From Begonia masoniana (lineage: Eukaryota; Streptophyta; Magnoliopsida; Cucurbitales; Begoniaceae), in NCBI GenBank assembly GCA_022432975.1, contig CM039508.1, forward strand, positions 17,955,330-18,019,329: a stretch of 64,000 nt of DNA, in the 5' to 3' direction. The translations under genes and the position numbers were made by a program. Under the pieces are notes generated by a model that searched no databases, was not told where the DNA came from, and worked only from the letters and a program-made list of their open reading frames with translations. Shown here piece by piece: positions 1 through 11,904 of this stretch (its first letter is position 1; each line of letters begins with the position of its first letter).

Positions 1-571
1 TTAAAAATATACTAGAAATAAAAACCAAGGTCCTCTAATCCTCTCGACCTTCTATTTCTCTCTGTTTGTCTTGAAATATAAGTTGGTTTATTGGGCTGGG
101 CAAACGGGCTTAACCTAGAATCCTAATTACTATGTGTACATTAAAAATTATTTTGTTACTATTACATGCATGGATTCTTGTGGTTAAAACTATTTATGCA
201 AATTAGATTTCTCACACCTCTACCAAAACATTGCTTTGAAAACATATCTACGTATATAAATATATCTGGTAAAAAATATTCGCACCATTGATATTTCACT
301 GATAACTATCACTTTTGAAAACATGATCACACAATAGATTATCAAAAAAATTCCAAACGGAATCATTATATAATGAATTCAGTTATTTAGTCGTGATATA
401 GTTAGTCGTAATGTATAGATACCTCTAACCAAAAAAAGGTTTTTAAGATATGTAAAGCCATCTAGTCTGTTGTAAGTGCTCTATAAGCAACACCAATTCA
501 CCCAAGCTCATCATATATCCTAGTTACCAATATGGTTCAATGTTTGTTTACAATTCATATACTTAGACAGG
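1..571. other. Flanking AT-rich DNA, no gene recognised
   Basis: I see no coding frame of note, no repeat shared with the rest of the window and no RNA gene here. The last five bases (567-571, ACAGG) are the left target-site duplication of the Copia element that begins at 572. Whether this is host intergenic DNA or an older decayed element cannot be told from the sequence. Confidence 0.6.
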
Positions 572-1785
572 TGTAAATGCAAAGATATTGCATATAAGTT
601 GGCATTGATTTTTTGGCAATATTTATATATATTTATGGAGATAATATGTTAATTTCTAAATTAATAATTTATTTATTGGTGATCAAGAAATGATGTATTC
701 TGATTATTAGATGGCGTCATATTAACAATCATGAAGATTCTGTGAAAGAGAAAAATAAGGAAACAAGATTAATAGGAAAGTTATTGAAAAAGCTAAAGGC
801 ACTTGCTTTTTGAAAAAGTTTATTTTGGTAAGCCGATTTGATGGAGATTTGATAAAATCTGTTGGGCTTCGAGTTCCCATGAATAATGGAATGCCTACCT
901 AAATTTTCGGGGCCATATCAAGGAAGTTAGCAATACTTTTCTAAAGTGTCACACAGTGTGTCACTCAACCGAATTAGTTAAGATTTGTTTTCCTTAATTC
1001 TTGCGACGTTCTATCTAATTTGGTAACTGACTGAATCGAAGATATGGAAGTTACCAATGATATTTAAAGCTTTCGTTTCTGTGAAAGCGGTTGACGACAG
1101 AGTTTTGATTTTCGCGTGAGAAGGTTTCTTTGTTCTTTTTGCCGTCGCTTTTCTTTCACTCCCAACGTTTCTGCGTTTGGGTATGTGAATGTTTTACACA
1201 CTTTTCTTATGTTGGGGATTGCATCGATTTATTGAGTGTGTTGATTATTGCATCCGAAGACAACACTCTAGTGTTCCAGGAGGTGTCCTAGGAGGCAATA
1301 TTTCTTTGTTCTTCATTGAAGCTCAGTCTCGGGAGGAGGCTGCATCCGAACTCATGAGGAGTTCTATTTTTAGACAAAGGGAGCTTGTCAAGTTGATCGT
1401 GGGCGAGGGGATCTTGCCATAACAAGGATTCTGGGAGAAATCAACAACAATGGAATCTTGTTGTTTTCTAGATCTCGGGAGAGGTCGATCTAAAGTCGAG
1501 GGGATCTCGCAAAAATAGTTTCCTTGGGGAAGTTAGCTAGAGGCGGTGACAAAGATAAGAGGGAGTATTTATTTGTATAAGTCCGATTGTCTTGTAACTT
1601 TGTGAACTCAAAGAAATATTTTTATATCTGGGCGTGGCCCCGCAAACGTAGGCTGGTTGCCGAACTGCGTTAACAACCTCCTGTCTCATTTATTTCTGCA
1701 TATTTATATTGTTCGTCATTGCATTCATTATCGGTGTCACACGTAACACCCTGTGTGACACCGCATAACTAATCGTAATCTTTCA
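572..1785 (+). repeat. 5' LTR of the SIRE-like Copia element
   Basis: The LTR runs from TGTAAATGC to TAATCTTTCA (TG...CA ends) and is repeated at 11905-12297 plus 14535-15354. The intact length is 1214 bp against 1213 bp for the interrupted copy. Near its end it holds an inverted pair, GGTGTCACAC and GTGTGACACC, at about 1733-1762. Small substitutions between the two copies show considerable age. Confidence 0.93.
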
Positions 1786-1787
1786 AT

Positions 1788-1798
1788 TGGTATCAGAG
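1788..1798 (+). other. Primer binding site of the Copia element
   Basis: TGGTATCAGAG begins two bases after the 5' LTR end. It is complementary to the 3' end of plant initiator tRNA-Met, the usual minus-strand primer. Confidence 0.9.
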
Positions 1799-3023
1799 TT
1801 GGTCGCTTCTGTTTCTTAAGCGGGATTAGCGGGACAAGATTATAGTTCGTGTGCGATAGAATCTATGAAAGAAGGAGGTTCTACAATGCGTCCGCCATTG
1901 TTGGATGGAAGTAATTATGCTTATTGGAAAGCAAGGATGAGGGCATTCATTAAAGTTATTGACGAAAAGGCTTGAAGATCTATTTTAACAGGTTGGAATC
2001 ACCCTATGAACACCGATGCAGAAGTTATTATATCTCCAAAACTCGAAGAAAATTGGAACGTAAATGAAGATGCTTTGGCACTTAGCAATTCAGAGGCTCT
2101 AAATGCTATTTTTGATGGTGTGGATCCAATTCAGTTCAGACTCATCTCCACATGCGAATCTGCAAAAAGGGCATGATAAATTCTTCAAACCACCTATGAA
2201 GGAACATCTACGGTAAAGTTGTCCAAAATGCAAATGTTAACCACTCGATTTGAGAATCTAAGGATACAGGAAGATGAGACTATTGGCGAGTTCAACGCCA
2301 AAATATGTGACATAGCTAATGAAGCGTGTAACACCCGACAATTTCGGCCAGGTAATTTTCTTAACCATTTTAATTGTCACCTTTTTATTGACCTTTATGA
2401 TTTTAAATTTAATGTCAAGACTTATTTATTACAAGTTGAGTGAAACTAGGTTGGGTGGCAAGTTTGTAATTAAGGTGGATTTTAATTGGTATAAATAGGT
2501 TATGGAAATCCTTAAACCCCATTAAAACCTCACTGTAGCCGACATTTCCTCTCTCGGCGATTCTCTTCCTTCTAGAGCTCTCTCTCTGCCAGCTATGCCT
2601 TCGTCGGCGACCAGTTCTTCAGCCTCCACTTCGACAATCCACGCTCTAGGTAAGACTTAGACAATGTAGTTACTGGGTAGTTACCTAGAGCTCTGTCTTC
2701 AGCTAGAACTTGAGGTTTCAGATTCTTCACTAACAGAGTAATGGTAGTGACAATCATGATCTGTGTTTAGTAATGGCATTTCCGTTTCGATTCTGGACAT
2801 TAAGATAAGAGACCATGTTTAGTTGTTAGACTTAATCCGATTATTTAGGTTCTGGAAGTTTAATCTGTACACACTAGGCGCTCGACTAGGAAGATTTAGA
2901 AATATTTATGTTAGATACTAGGATGACTTTTAGTTAGGATTTTGATTTAACACTGTAATGTGAAATGTTTCTAGGTGAAGAAGTTTGAAGAGAAGTACAC
3001 AAGTTGCTAAGGAAACCAGGCAA

Positions 3024-3581
3024 GTGAGTGAGTAAGATTCCTGGCCATTAAGGCCCTACATCACAAGGGTACTAGGTAGAAGTTGTCTATGAGGTTTAAA
3101 GATTTTTTGTGCTATTGTCTGTTTAGTTATGGTACTCGAGTTGATGTTATGATCCTTTGATGAATGAATGGCTTGTTCAGTAGTCTGATGAACTAAGATT
3201 TCTCATGCTCATGCATCATGAATGTTTTCTCAAGCATACGAAAATGTTTTAAGTGCATGATTTCTCCCATGAACAAGATATGAATATGAAACTTATGCAA
3301 CAAGGATTAAGAGAGGGTTGGGGGCGGTTTGGCATATGTCACTATCCAAAAGGAGGACCTTGAATACGACCCGCAAGGGACTATGTACACTCTCACTGTC
3401 AACCCTTTTTTCGGCACAAATCCTCCCTTAATCCATATGATGAAAACGATGAACATGAACAAGAACAAGAACACGAAAAGATCATGAACATGTGTTTCTT
3501 TAATTTGTGCATTCATGCATACATGTTAGCATTGCACTCCTTACTAAGCATTAGGCTTATAGTTTAAACTTTGTGATGTAG
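3024..3581 (+). other. Intron-like LTR module with complementary arms (copy A)
   Basis: Donor-like GTGAGT (3024) and GTAAG (3032) are followed by the arm CCTACATCACAA (3055-3066). Downstream come the hairpin TAAGC/ATTAG/GCTTA (3545-3559) and the complementary arm TTGTGATGTAGG (3571-3582), whose TGTAG|GTG is acceptor-like (junction 3581/3582). The same layout recurs in five other LTR groups here. Donor choice is uncertain in this copy. No transcript evidence is available. Confidence 0.45.
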
Positions 3582-3934
3582 GTGAAGAACTACCAGGTGA
3601 GGATTTCAAGTCTAATGAGGATGATTAAGGCTGGTGGCTGAAAGGTGCTCAGGGTGACAGATTGGTGGCTGGGAAGGCAATTTAAACTCCTGGTTGCTGC
3701 CTTTATCATGTTAGTAAGGTTATGAATACTAAGGTCTATGTAGGATGTTTTCTTAAAACCATGGATACTGGAACCTGACTGACTAACTTCTGAGTTTGAG
3801 AATGATCGTGAAATGATAGAATGATCTGTTTTGGTAGAGTCTCGCGCTACACGTATTCTAGATGAGTTTATGGTCCAACTCTGTGTTAGTTTATTCAGTC
3901 ATGTTGAAGTTTGTGAAAGTCTGAAAGTTTACTG

Positions 3935-4097
3935 TCTATCGGATGAAGTCTTCCATCGGATGATGTCTTCTATCGGATGAAGTCTTCCATCGGATGAAGT
4001 CTTCCATCGGATGATGTCTTCTATCGGATGAAGTCTTCCATCAGATGAAGTCTTCCATCGGATCATGTCTTCCATCGGATCATGTCTTTTATCGGAA
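3935..4097 (+). repeat. 17-bp tandem repeat in solo LTR
   Basis: About nine to ten copies of a 17-bp unit of type CATCGGATGAAGTCTTC, with single-base variants (GATGAAG, GATGATG, GATCATG). Confidence 0.85.
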
Positions 4098-4530
4098 TGA
4101 GATTTAATGAGTCACGTGATGAGCATGTGTCAGTCAGTAGATGTAGGTTTTCCATCATCGGTAGGAGTATGTATTAAGTCTTGTCGTTTTGTGATCAGAA
4201 TGAGATTTAATGAGTCACGTGATGAGCATGTGTCAGTCAATAGATGTAGGTTTTTCCATCATTGGTAGGAGTATGTATTAAGACTTGTCGTTTTGTGATC
4301 GGAATGAGATTTAATGAATCACGTGGGATGCATGTGTCAATCGGTAGAAGCCGATATTAGATCTTGTCGTTTTGTGATCGAAATGAGATTTAATGAATCA
4401 CGTGGGATGCATGTGTCAATCGGTAGAAGCCGATATTAGTCTTGTCGTTTTATGATCGGAATGAAGTTTAATGAAACACGTGGGTTGCATGTGTCAATCG
4501 GTAGGAGCGTGCACCATGCCTTCTCGTTTT
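4098..4530 (+). repeat. About 90-bp tandem repeat in solo LTR
   Basis: Roughly five diverged copies share the blocks GGAATGAGATTTAATGA, CACGTG, CATGTGTCA, ATCGGTAG and CTTGTCGTTTTG. The TCGGTAG and CGTTTTGTGATCGG words recur as reverse complements in the repeats of the 12298 and 22282 elements. Confidence 0.75.
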
Positions 4531-6061
4531 GCAATCGGTAAATGTCCTTGAGTTTCCAATTCCCTTCGGCCAAATGTCTTAACGTTTGTCTAATTATAAA
4601 CGCTGTCTACTTATTGAGTTTTCCACTGTAAAGTCGAGGATTAAAGATAGAATTATCATCACTGAGAAAAAATTTAAAATTTTCCGTAATTTCTCTTAGT
4701 TTAGTTCAATGTTTTGGGTAGCAAAACCGGGTCTGGTAAACTCGGGGCGTTACAAAGCGTTTGCTCTCAGTGAGATGTTTTCCGAAGAAAAACTTGTAAG
4801 AAAAACTTTAAGGTCTTTGCCACAACAGTTTGCCTATAAAGTCACTGCCATAGAAGAAGCCAAAGATGTCTCTAAAATGAAGCTAGAAGAGTTGATGGGA
4901 TCTCTTAGAACTTTCGAGATGAATCTTGGAGGAGACACCGAAATAAAGAAGGCAAAGGGAGATGCTTTTAAAACAGAGGTACAGAATTACAACGAGCATG
5001 ATGAAGATGACTTGGAGGAGTCTCTAGCCCTGCTATCAAAGAATTTCAGCAGAGTTATGAAGAGATTTGGAAGAAATACTCGCGGTGTCAGACAGGGTGT
5101 CACAAACTTTAAAAATGGTTCTTCAAGCAACAAGAAGCACAGAGAATAAACTTATGTATCTGATCAACCATTTAAGAACAAAGGCATTCAGTGCAGAGAG
5201 TGTGAAGGTTTCGGGCATATGCAAGCGGAATGTTCTAATACCTTAAAGAAAAAGAAGAATTCTCTGAATGCAACTAGAAATGAGGATGAGTCAGAGAAGG
5301 AAGACGAATTTCAGAGTAACCATGTGGCGCTTGTTGGAAAGGAAGAATGAGAAGAAAATGGTGGTGTTATACCCAGTGTCACAGACAGTTTTTCCAATAG
5401 TAGTGATGAAGACGAAGAACCAGTCTTAGAAGAAGATCTTATTGGAGAATACAAATTTATGCATGAGAAATGGACCGAGCTTGTTAAAGTAAATCCATTT
5501 CTACACATACAGATTAGAAATTTGAAAGATGAGAATAATGATCTTCAAAATGTTATTGATGATTTGGAGACCAAGCTGGAAACAAGTCAGGATGAAGTTA
5601 AAGATCTAACCAATGAGATAAGTCTCATGAAGAAGAATGTCAAAATGCTAAATTCGGGTTCTTCTAAACTAGATGATATTCTCAACGTCAGCAAATCAGG
5701 TGGAAATCGATCTGGATTGGGTTTTAAAGGTGAAAGCTCTGTTGCACAGATTGTTGCAATAAAAGAAAATCGCTCAGTGATGAAATTCTTAATGGCAAGT
5801 TCGGTGTCACAGCCGGTGTCAGACAAAGGATTTGATTACAAAGGAAAACAAGTTGCAAACAGAATGCCAAGAACTAACAGAAAATCAAATTCCTACAACT
5901 TCTATCATGTTGTAAGCAGAAAAGGTAACATATATGTTTCTGTGTGTCATTATTGCCAACGTCGTGGTTATATTCGTCCTAAATGCTTCAATTATCTTGC
6001 GGATCTAAGACTTGGTACTGTTAGAAATGCTTCTTCTTACAGATTCCCTTATTAGAAATGG

Positions 6062-9000
6062 GTGATGAAATCAACTTTGAGGTGTAATGTTACACATCTT
6101 TCACTAAAGGCAATCGGAACTAATGCATGGTATTTTGATAGCGGATGTTCTAGACATATGACAGGTGAAGAGAGCTATTTGACAGATATTATACCCGAAT
6201 CCGTGGGAAAAAGTAACATTCGGCAACGGTGTCTCAACGGATGTCAATGGAAGGGGAACGTTAAATGTTCCTAGTTTACCAAAGTTGAGTAATGTGTTAT
6301 TGGTAAATGGTCTGAAATCTAATCTAATCAGTATTAGCCAGCTTTGTGATCAAGAATTGAATGTGCAATTCACAAGAGAAAAATGTGTGGTGACAGATTA
6401 AAACTACAAGTGTGTTATCGAAGGAGCTAGGTCATCCGACAATTGCTATCTTATTTCTTCCTCATCTACCTGCCTTCGTTCGAGTATGGAAGACACTATT
6501 CTATGGCATAGAAAGTTGGGACATGTTAATTTCAAAATGCTTGAAAAGCTTATTTCAAAAGGTGCTGTCCGGGGAATTCATGTATTAAAATTTGATGAAG
6601 ACAAATTATGTGGACCATGTCAAATCGGAAAGCAAACCAAGGTGTCACAGTCATCCTCAACTACTCGGGTACTTGAATTACTTCACATAGATCTAATGGG
6701 GCCAATGCTGGTTAAAAGTATTGGAGGAAAACAGTATGTCTTCGTTACTGTTGATGATTTCTCACGCTACACATGGGTGGAATTTCTTAGAGAAAAGTCC
6801 GACACTTTTAGAGCCTTCAAGTCAATGTGTACTCGTCTCCAACGTGAAAAAGATTGTGTTATCTTGAAGATTATTCGCATCCGCAGTGACCATGGAAGAG
6901 AGTTTGAAAATTCTTAATTCTAAGATTTTTGTAAACATCTAGGGATTGCTCATGAATTCTCGGCACCTAAAACTCCTCAACAAAACTGGGATCGTTGAAA
7001 GGAAGAACCGTACATTGGCTGAAATGACTCGAGTAATGCTACATGAAAGGGATGTTCCTCAAAAGTTCTGAGTCCGAAACTATGAGAACTGCTTGTTATA
7101 CCATAAATCAGGTGTATCTCCGTGGCAAAACTTCTACGACACCCTATGAGATATGGAAAGGTAAAACTCTGAATCTTCATTATTTTCATCTGTTTGGCAG
7201 CATCTGCTTTGTGTTGAATGACAGGGAGCACAGGGGGAAACTAGATCCTAAGAGTGATGAGGCTATCTTTCTCGGTTATGCTACAAATAGCCGTGCTTAT
7301 CGTGTTTACAACAAAAGAACTCGAACTGTTATCGAATCTGCAAACGTTCAAGTAGACGACTCTCTGGACACATCATTTAATCCGAAAGAAGATGCAAATT
7401 AGATTTCAAACAACGAAGGCCCTAGTGTTCCATCAGGTGTCACAGATGGTGTCACAGGCGGTGTCACAGATCAAACAGAGACAACTGATGAATTAGAAGT
7501 GTCTACCTCACACAACAGGCCACCGTCTATACGTGTTCAGAAGAATCATCCTGCAAATAAGGTTATTGGGGGTCTGAATGATGGTATACAAACCAGAGAT
7601 AAGCCGAGGGTTAATTATCGTGAAATGATTCAAATGGCATGCTTTACATCAACAATTGAGCCCAAGAATGTGAAAGAAGCATTACTAGATGAATACTAGA
7701 TAGAAGCTATGCAAGAAGAACTCAACCAATTCTCTCAAAATCAAGTTTGGGACTTAGTACCATGTCCTCCCGATATGAACGTTATTGGTACTAAGTGGAT
7801 TTACAAGAACAAGACCGATGAGCATGACAACATTACTCGCAACAAAGCTCGACTAGTTACTCAAGGGTATTCACAGATTGAAGGTATTGATTTTGATGAA
7901 ACATTCGCTCCGGTTGCTTGTCTTGAATCTATTCGGCTTTTATTATCTATCACTTGTGTTATGCGGTTCAAGCTATATCAAATGGATGTGAAGAGTGCTT
8001 TCCTCAATGAGTTTCTCAATGAAGAAGTTTATGTTGTTCAACCAAAGGGTCTTGAAGACCCTCATCATCCCGAGTATGTGTATAAGTTGAAGAAGGCGTT
8101 ATATAGGCTCAAACAAGCTCCTCGTGCATGGTATGAACGTCTCATGCAATATCTATTAACCAAGGGATATGAGCGAGGGGAGTAGATAAAACCCTATTCG
8201 TTCGCCGTGACAAAGGTCAGTTCCTACTTGTTTAAATTTATATTGATGATATAGTGTTTGGCTGGTATCACAGGTTATGGTGGATGAGTTTGTAGCTTAA
8301 ATGACCGGCGAATTTAAGTTGAATATGATTGGAGAACTAAATTATTTTCTCGGCCTTCAAATACAACAAGAGAAGAATGATATTTTTATCTCTCAAGCCA
8401 AATATGCCAAGAATTTACTGAAAAAATTTAAGCTTGAGAATGCACGCCCGAGTAGAACACCCCTTGGGACACATGAGAAAATTTCTAAAGATGAAAAGGG
8501 AATTGTTGTTGATCAGCGTTTGTATAGAAGTATGATTGGAAGTCTCTTATATCTAACTGTCAGCCGACCAGATATTTGTTATAGCGTGGGTTTATGCGCT
8601 CGATTTCAAGCAAATCTGAAGGAGTCTCACTTAGTGTCGGTTAAACGAATTCTAAAATATGTTAGTGGGACAACTGATTATGGCATCTGGTATTCTTTTG
8701 AGTCTAATGAAAATATGGTGGGTTATTGTGATGCTGACTGGGCAGGAAGTTCTGATGATCGAAAAAGCACTTTGGGTGGATGTTTTTATGTAGGACACAA
8801 CTTAGTGTCATGGTTCAGCAAGAAGCAGAATTCTATTTCTCTATCTACGGTCGAGCCAGAGTATATAGCAGCAGGTAGCAGCTGTACGCAGCTTCTTTGG
8901 ATGAAACAAATGATGAAAGACTATGGTGTCACACAGGGTGTCATGACCCTCTATTGTGATAATTTGGGCGCTATCAATATTTTTAAAAATTCTGTTCAGC

Positions 9001-9179
9001 ATTCACAGACAAAGCATATTGACATACGACATCATTTTATTCGATCTCTAGTGGAGGATAAAATTATTAATTTGGAGCATATGGTGATCGAAAAACAAAT
9101 TGTCGAAATTTTCACCAAGGCGTTGGATGGTGTAAGATTTGAAGAGTTGAGGTCTGCCCTAGGCCTCTATGTTATGTAA
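6062..9179 (+). pseudogene. pol: Copia pol: protease, integrase, reverse transcriptase, RNase H (frameshifted)
   Basis: Domains appear in Copia order. Aspartic protease: YFDSGCSRHMTG at about 6130-6165. Integrase: a GAG-pre-integrase stretch (LWHRKLGHVNF, CGPCQIGKQ) at 6500-6640, then the catalytic core with LLHIDLMGPM and IRSDHGREFENS to 6917. Reverse transcriptase: TKWIYKNK to LKQAPRAWYERL at 7709-8160, with the catalytic YIDD at 8239-8250, now in another frame from its N-terminal part. RNase H: CDADWAGSSDDRKST at 8730-8775 and a C-terminus ending at 9179. Frameshifts lie near 6215 and 6987 and around 8180-8300, with in-frame stops at 6915 and 7400. It would copy and integrate the element but cannot be made intact. 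Confidence 0.9.
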
Positions 9180-9660
9180 GTCGTTTGTTGCCTTTTAAAA
9201 AAAAAAAAATTTGCCTTACACTTTAGGCGTTTTGTTTTTTATTCAGCAATATATTGTGTAATGCTTACCCTCTACTGAAAGTGATCCTTGTTGATATTAT
9301 GAGATTCTATGGAGCAACACCGTATGTGTCGTGCAAAATTCTGACTATTCTCATGAAAATTTGGAAGTCTATTTTTATATGAAGTTTGGAGCATTATTAT
9401 AATATTGGGTTTATTTCCTAACTCAAGGAGATCTAAATTATCCTTCTAAAATTCATTACTCTGATTTATGGAAATTTGGTAGATTGTCGGATTTATTTTC
9501 CAAAAATTTACTAAAAATCTTGGATTTCTTTTATTATGAGATTTGACGGATATTTATGGAAGATATTTCAAATTTAAGAGTTTACCAGAACACTCTTTCT
9601 CTTACTTCTCTTCGATCAACAATTTGCTTCTAAGGTTTTTCAATCGCTCTCTCTCTCAAA
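9180..9660 (+). other. Spacer between Copia pol and envelope-like ORF
   Basis: AT-rich leader without a coding frame. A short A-run lies at about 9198. It precedes the third ORF, as in SIRE elements. Confidence 0.6.
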
Positions 9661-11439
9661 ATGGTGATTATTGAAGAGGTTATCGACGAGCAAATTTCCG
9701 GCCATATTCCAATAAATGCTTCAGAGGTAATGCCAAGTTTGAATTCGGCCATAGTGATTTATTCACCTTCTTCACCGTCTGTAAAACCCTGTGTTAGTGA
9801 AAGGGTTAGTCCAAAAATTACCGACACAGTTCCAATACGACAATTTGATTCCTCTGGGACTAAACGGAAATTTCGGAAATCCAATGGAGACAAGTACAAA
9901 ACCAGTTCAGTGCCGCCCAAGGCACCAAGAAATTCAAAAGTTTCTACGACCTCAAAAGGTAAACGGCCATGAGTTGAAAAAGAATCCTCTTCTGATAGTT
10001 CATTGCTTCAAGAAGCCATCTTAGAAGTGAATACAGATGACAGAGATTTTTAGGGAATAACTCCAGAAAAGCCGACACGAAAATCCTCAAGAATAGCTGC
10101 CCCGAAGCGTTCAAAAACTTCTGCTTCAAAGGCCTAAAAATCTTCTGTTCAAAAAGTCTCTAAATCCTCGGCTCCAAAATCGTCCAAAACCACTGTTGCA
10201 AAGACTACTAAGCCCTCTGCTAAGAAACTTCAAAGGTCTACCATTGTTAAACAAACGAAAGCAAGTCCACCAACAGCTCCAAAATCCAAAAAATTAAAGA
10301 TTAGTGAAGGTCTCGTTACTAAAAGCACTGAGATATCCAAATCTGCTCAGAAAGGAGCACCAAGTACAAATCCAAGTAAGTCCTCTTTAAAAGTTTCAAA
10401 TGATGATTTTAAGTCAAGACTTCATGCAAGCCGATGGCCAAATTTCTCTCAAAGAAATATTTGGCTAGAAAGGAAAATTCACGAAGGAGATTTTACTCAA
10501 TGTGAAGCAGTCGTTTACCATCTGCTTTGTCTTGGATTAGAGAAAAGTTTTAGAGGTATCTATCCTTTTGTTTGGAAAATTGTCCAAGAATTTTATTGTA
10601 ATCTAGATTCGGATGTGAAAGACTCTGTCCATCCTGATTTTGGGATGGTTTATGTTAGAGGTCATACCTTCAAATTTACCCCCACAATAATTAATGAATG
10701 TTTGGGACTGAAGATATCGGATTCTACCAAATTTGTGCCTGATTACAATCAGATTATCTTCAACGTCACTGGTGGTGTTCGTAGGATCTGGCCACATGGA
10801 AAAGATTTTCCAACAGCTCAATTGTCAGTAAAGTATGGCCTTCTGCATAAAATAGCCATGAGAAATTCGTTGCTAACATCCCATGGCATTGGGGTGAATA
10901 AGACTATGGCAGCATTATTATTTAAAATTGGGAATTCTATATTTGTTGATTTTGGAAAGCTATTTTTTTATCAAATTATGAAGCATGAGGAAGGGAAAAA
11001 TTCCAGGTTAGCACTTCCATTTCCATCCCTCATATATGGTGTTTTAACCTCCCAACAGTCCATTAAAAGAGAGAATGAAGTGTTATAAGAAGAAAAAGAG
11101 GAAATTAGGATTAGCTACAAACTGCGCATGGGGGAGCACAAGAATGATTTAGAAGTCTTTGTCGAAGGTCTGCCAATTTCTGAGTCTAATACTGACTCTG
11201 CTCTCCTAACTCGTTCTGTGAAATTTTTGTTGGATATGTCAAAATCTCTCAGCATCCAAATATCTGAGCTGGAAAAACAGAGATCAACAATTTATGTGTT
11301 ATTAAATGATATTTACAAGAAAAATCCTCACATGGCAGACTCAGATTTACAGGCCAAGGCCATGGAAGATGCTGGTACCTCTGGTGTCCCAGCAGATGTT
11401 CTAGAAGGTGTGCCAGATGATACTGCTGCTACGAATTGA
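9661..11439 (+). pseudogene. Envelope-like third ORF of the SIRE-type element
   Basis: A single reading frame of about 590 codons follows pol, broken by four stops (about 9970, 10051, 10135 and 11086) but with no frameshift. The first third is rich in Lys, Ser, Thr and Pro, with repeated Ser-Lys motifs. The middle (about 10420-11080) has the conserved part: RWPNFSQRNIWLERKI, then FVWKIVQEFYCNL and VYVRGHTFKFTPTIINECLGL. That last motif is typical of proteins annotated as envelope-like in legume SIRE elements and of the plant 'putative plant transposon protein' family. The end (11128-11439) looks helical or coiled-coil. I see no clear signal peptide or fusion peptide, so an envelope role is a label from the family, not seen here. 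Confidence 0.75.
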
Positions 11440-11892
11440 ATTCTCCAAATCTGATGCGTTGAATGATTCTAACTGTGGTGTCTCATTGAACTTCTGTTCT
11501 AATTTGTCTATTATCTGAATTTTGTTGCTCTCTGGATAATTATTTTTTGGATATATCTTTATGGCACTACTCTGGCAATTTTTCGTGCTACTTTGGATAT
11601 TATACTTTTGATATTGGTTATCTTCCTCTGGTATTGCTGGTGTTTATACTGACTATTTCAGTAATTATCTGGTGATGTTGCTGATTTTATGGTACGTGCT
11701 ATTCTCTTATATATATATTTGTCTTTTTATGGTAAAAAGGGGGAGTATTTTGGTGATATGTATGGTAATATGTTCTGCTCTCTGCTGCTATATGATGATA
11801 TGATGATGAGTGATATTTTTATGATGTTTGGAGTCAAAATTCAGAGGGAGTTATTGAAACTCTATGTTATATTGATTTTGCCAAAAAATGCC
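11440..11892 (+). other. Non-coding region before Copia polypurine tract
   Basis: T-rich region with repeated short words (CTCTGG, GGTGAT, ATGATGATG); I find no convincing gene. Small open frames here lie in low-complexity sequence. Confidence 0.5.
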
Positions 11893-11904
11893 AAAGGGGG
11901 AGAT
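11893..11904 (+). other. Polypurine tract of the Copia element
   Basis: AAAGGGGGAGAT stands immediately before the TGTAAATGC start of the 3' LTR, the expected plus-strand primer position. Confidence 0.88.

Larger units (their letters stand above)
2327..4754 (+). mobile_element. Solo LTR of a Tekay-like Gypsy family, inside Copia gag
   Basis: The 2428-bp insert begins TGTAACACCCGAC and ends CGGGGCGTTACA. It is flanked by a perfect TSD, AAGCG (2322-2326 and 4755-4759). It carries no gag, pol or primer site, so it is a solo LTR left by recombination between two LTRs. Its ends match, in the opposite orientation, those of the inserts at 12298 and 22282, so the three belong to related families. 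It contains two repeat blocks (3935-4530) and the intron-like module described separately. Confidence 0.9.
1865..6055 (+). pseudogene. gag: Copia gag (capsid and nucleocapsid), broken and interrupted
   Basis: The reading frame starts at ATG 1865 with a typical Copia gag N-terminus (LLDGSNYAYWKARM). It runs in one frame to 2326, jumps the solo LTR at 2327-4754, and resumes at 4760; insertion plus TSD is 2433 bp, a multiple of three, so the frame is kept. A zinc knuckle of CX2CX4HX4C form (CRECEGFGHMQAEC) lies near 5190-5235, followed by an acidic and coiled-coil-like stretch (5400-5640). A second knuckle-like motif near 5945-5990 has tyrosine where histidine is expected. In-frame stops are at about 1973, 2174, 5147 and 5348; the first two stand where the context suggests tryptophan. 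The product would form the virus-like particle. Confidence 0.88.

Noticed and set aside
1189..1422. 77-codon frame in the Copia LTR (and its counterpart at 14709-15041)
   Set aside because: Lies within LTR sequence, differs in length and frame between the two copies, and shows no known domain.
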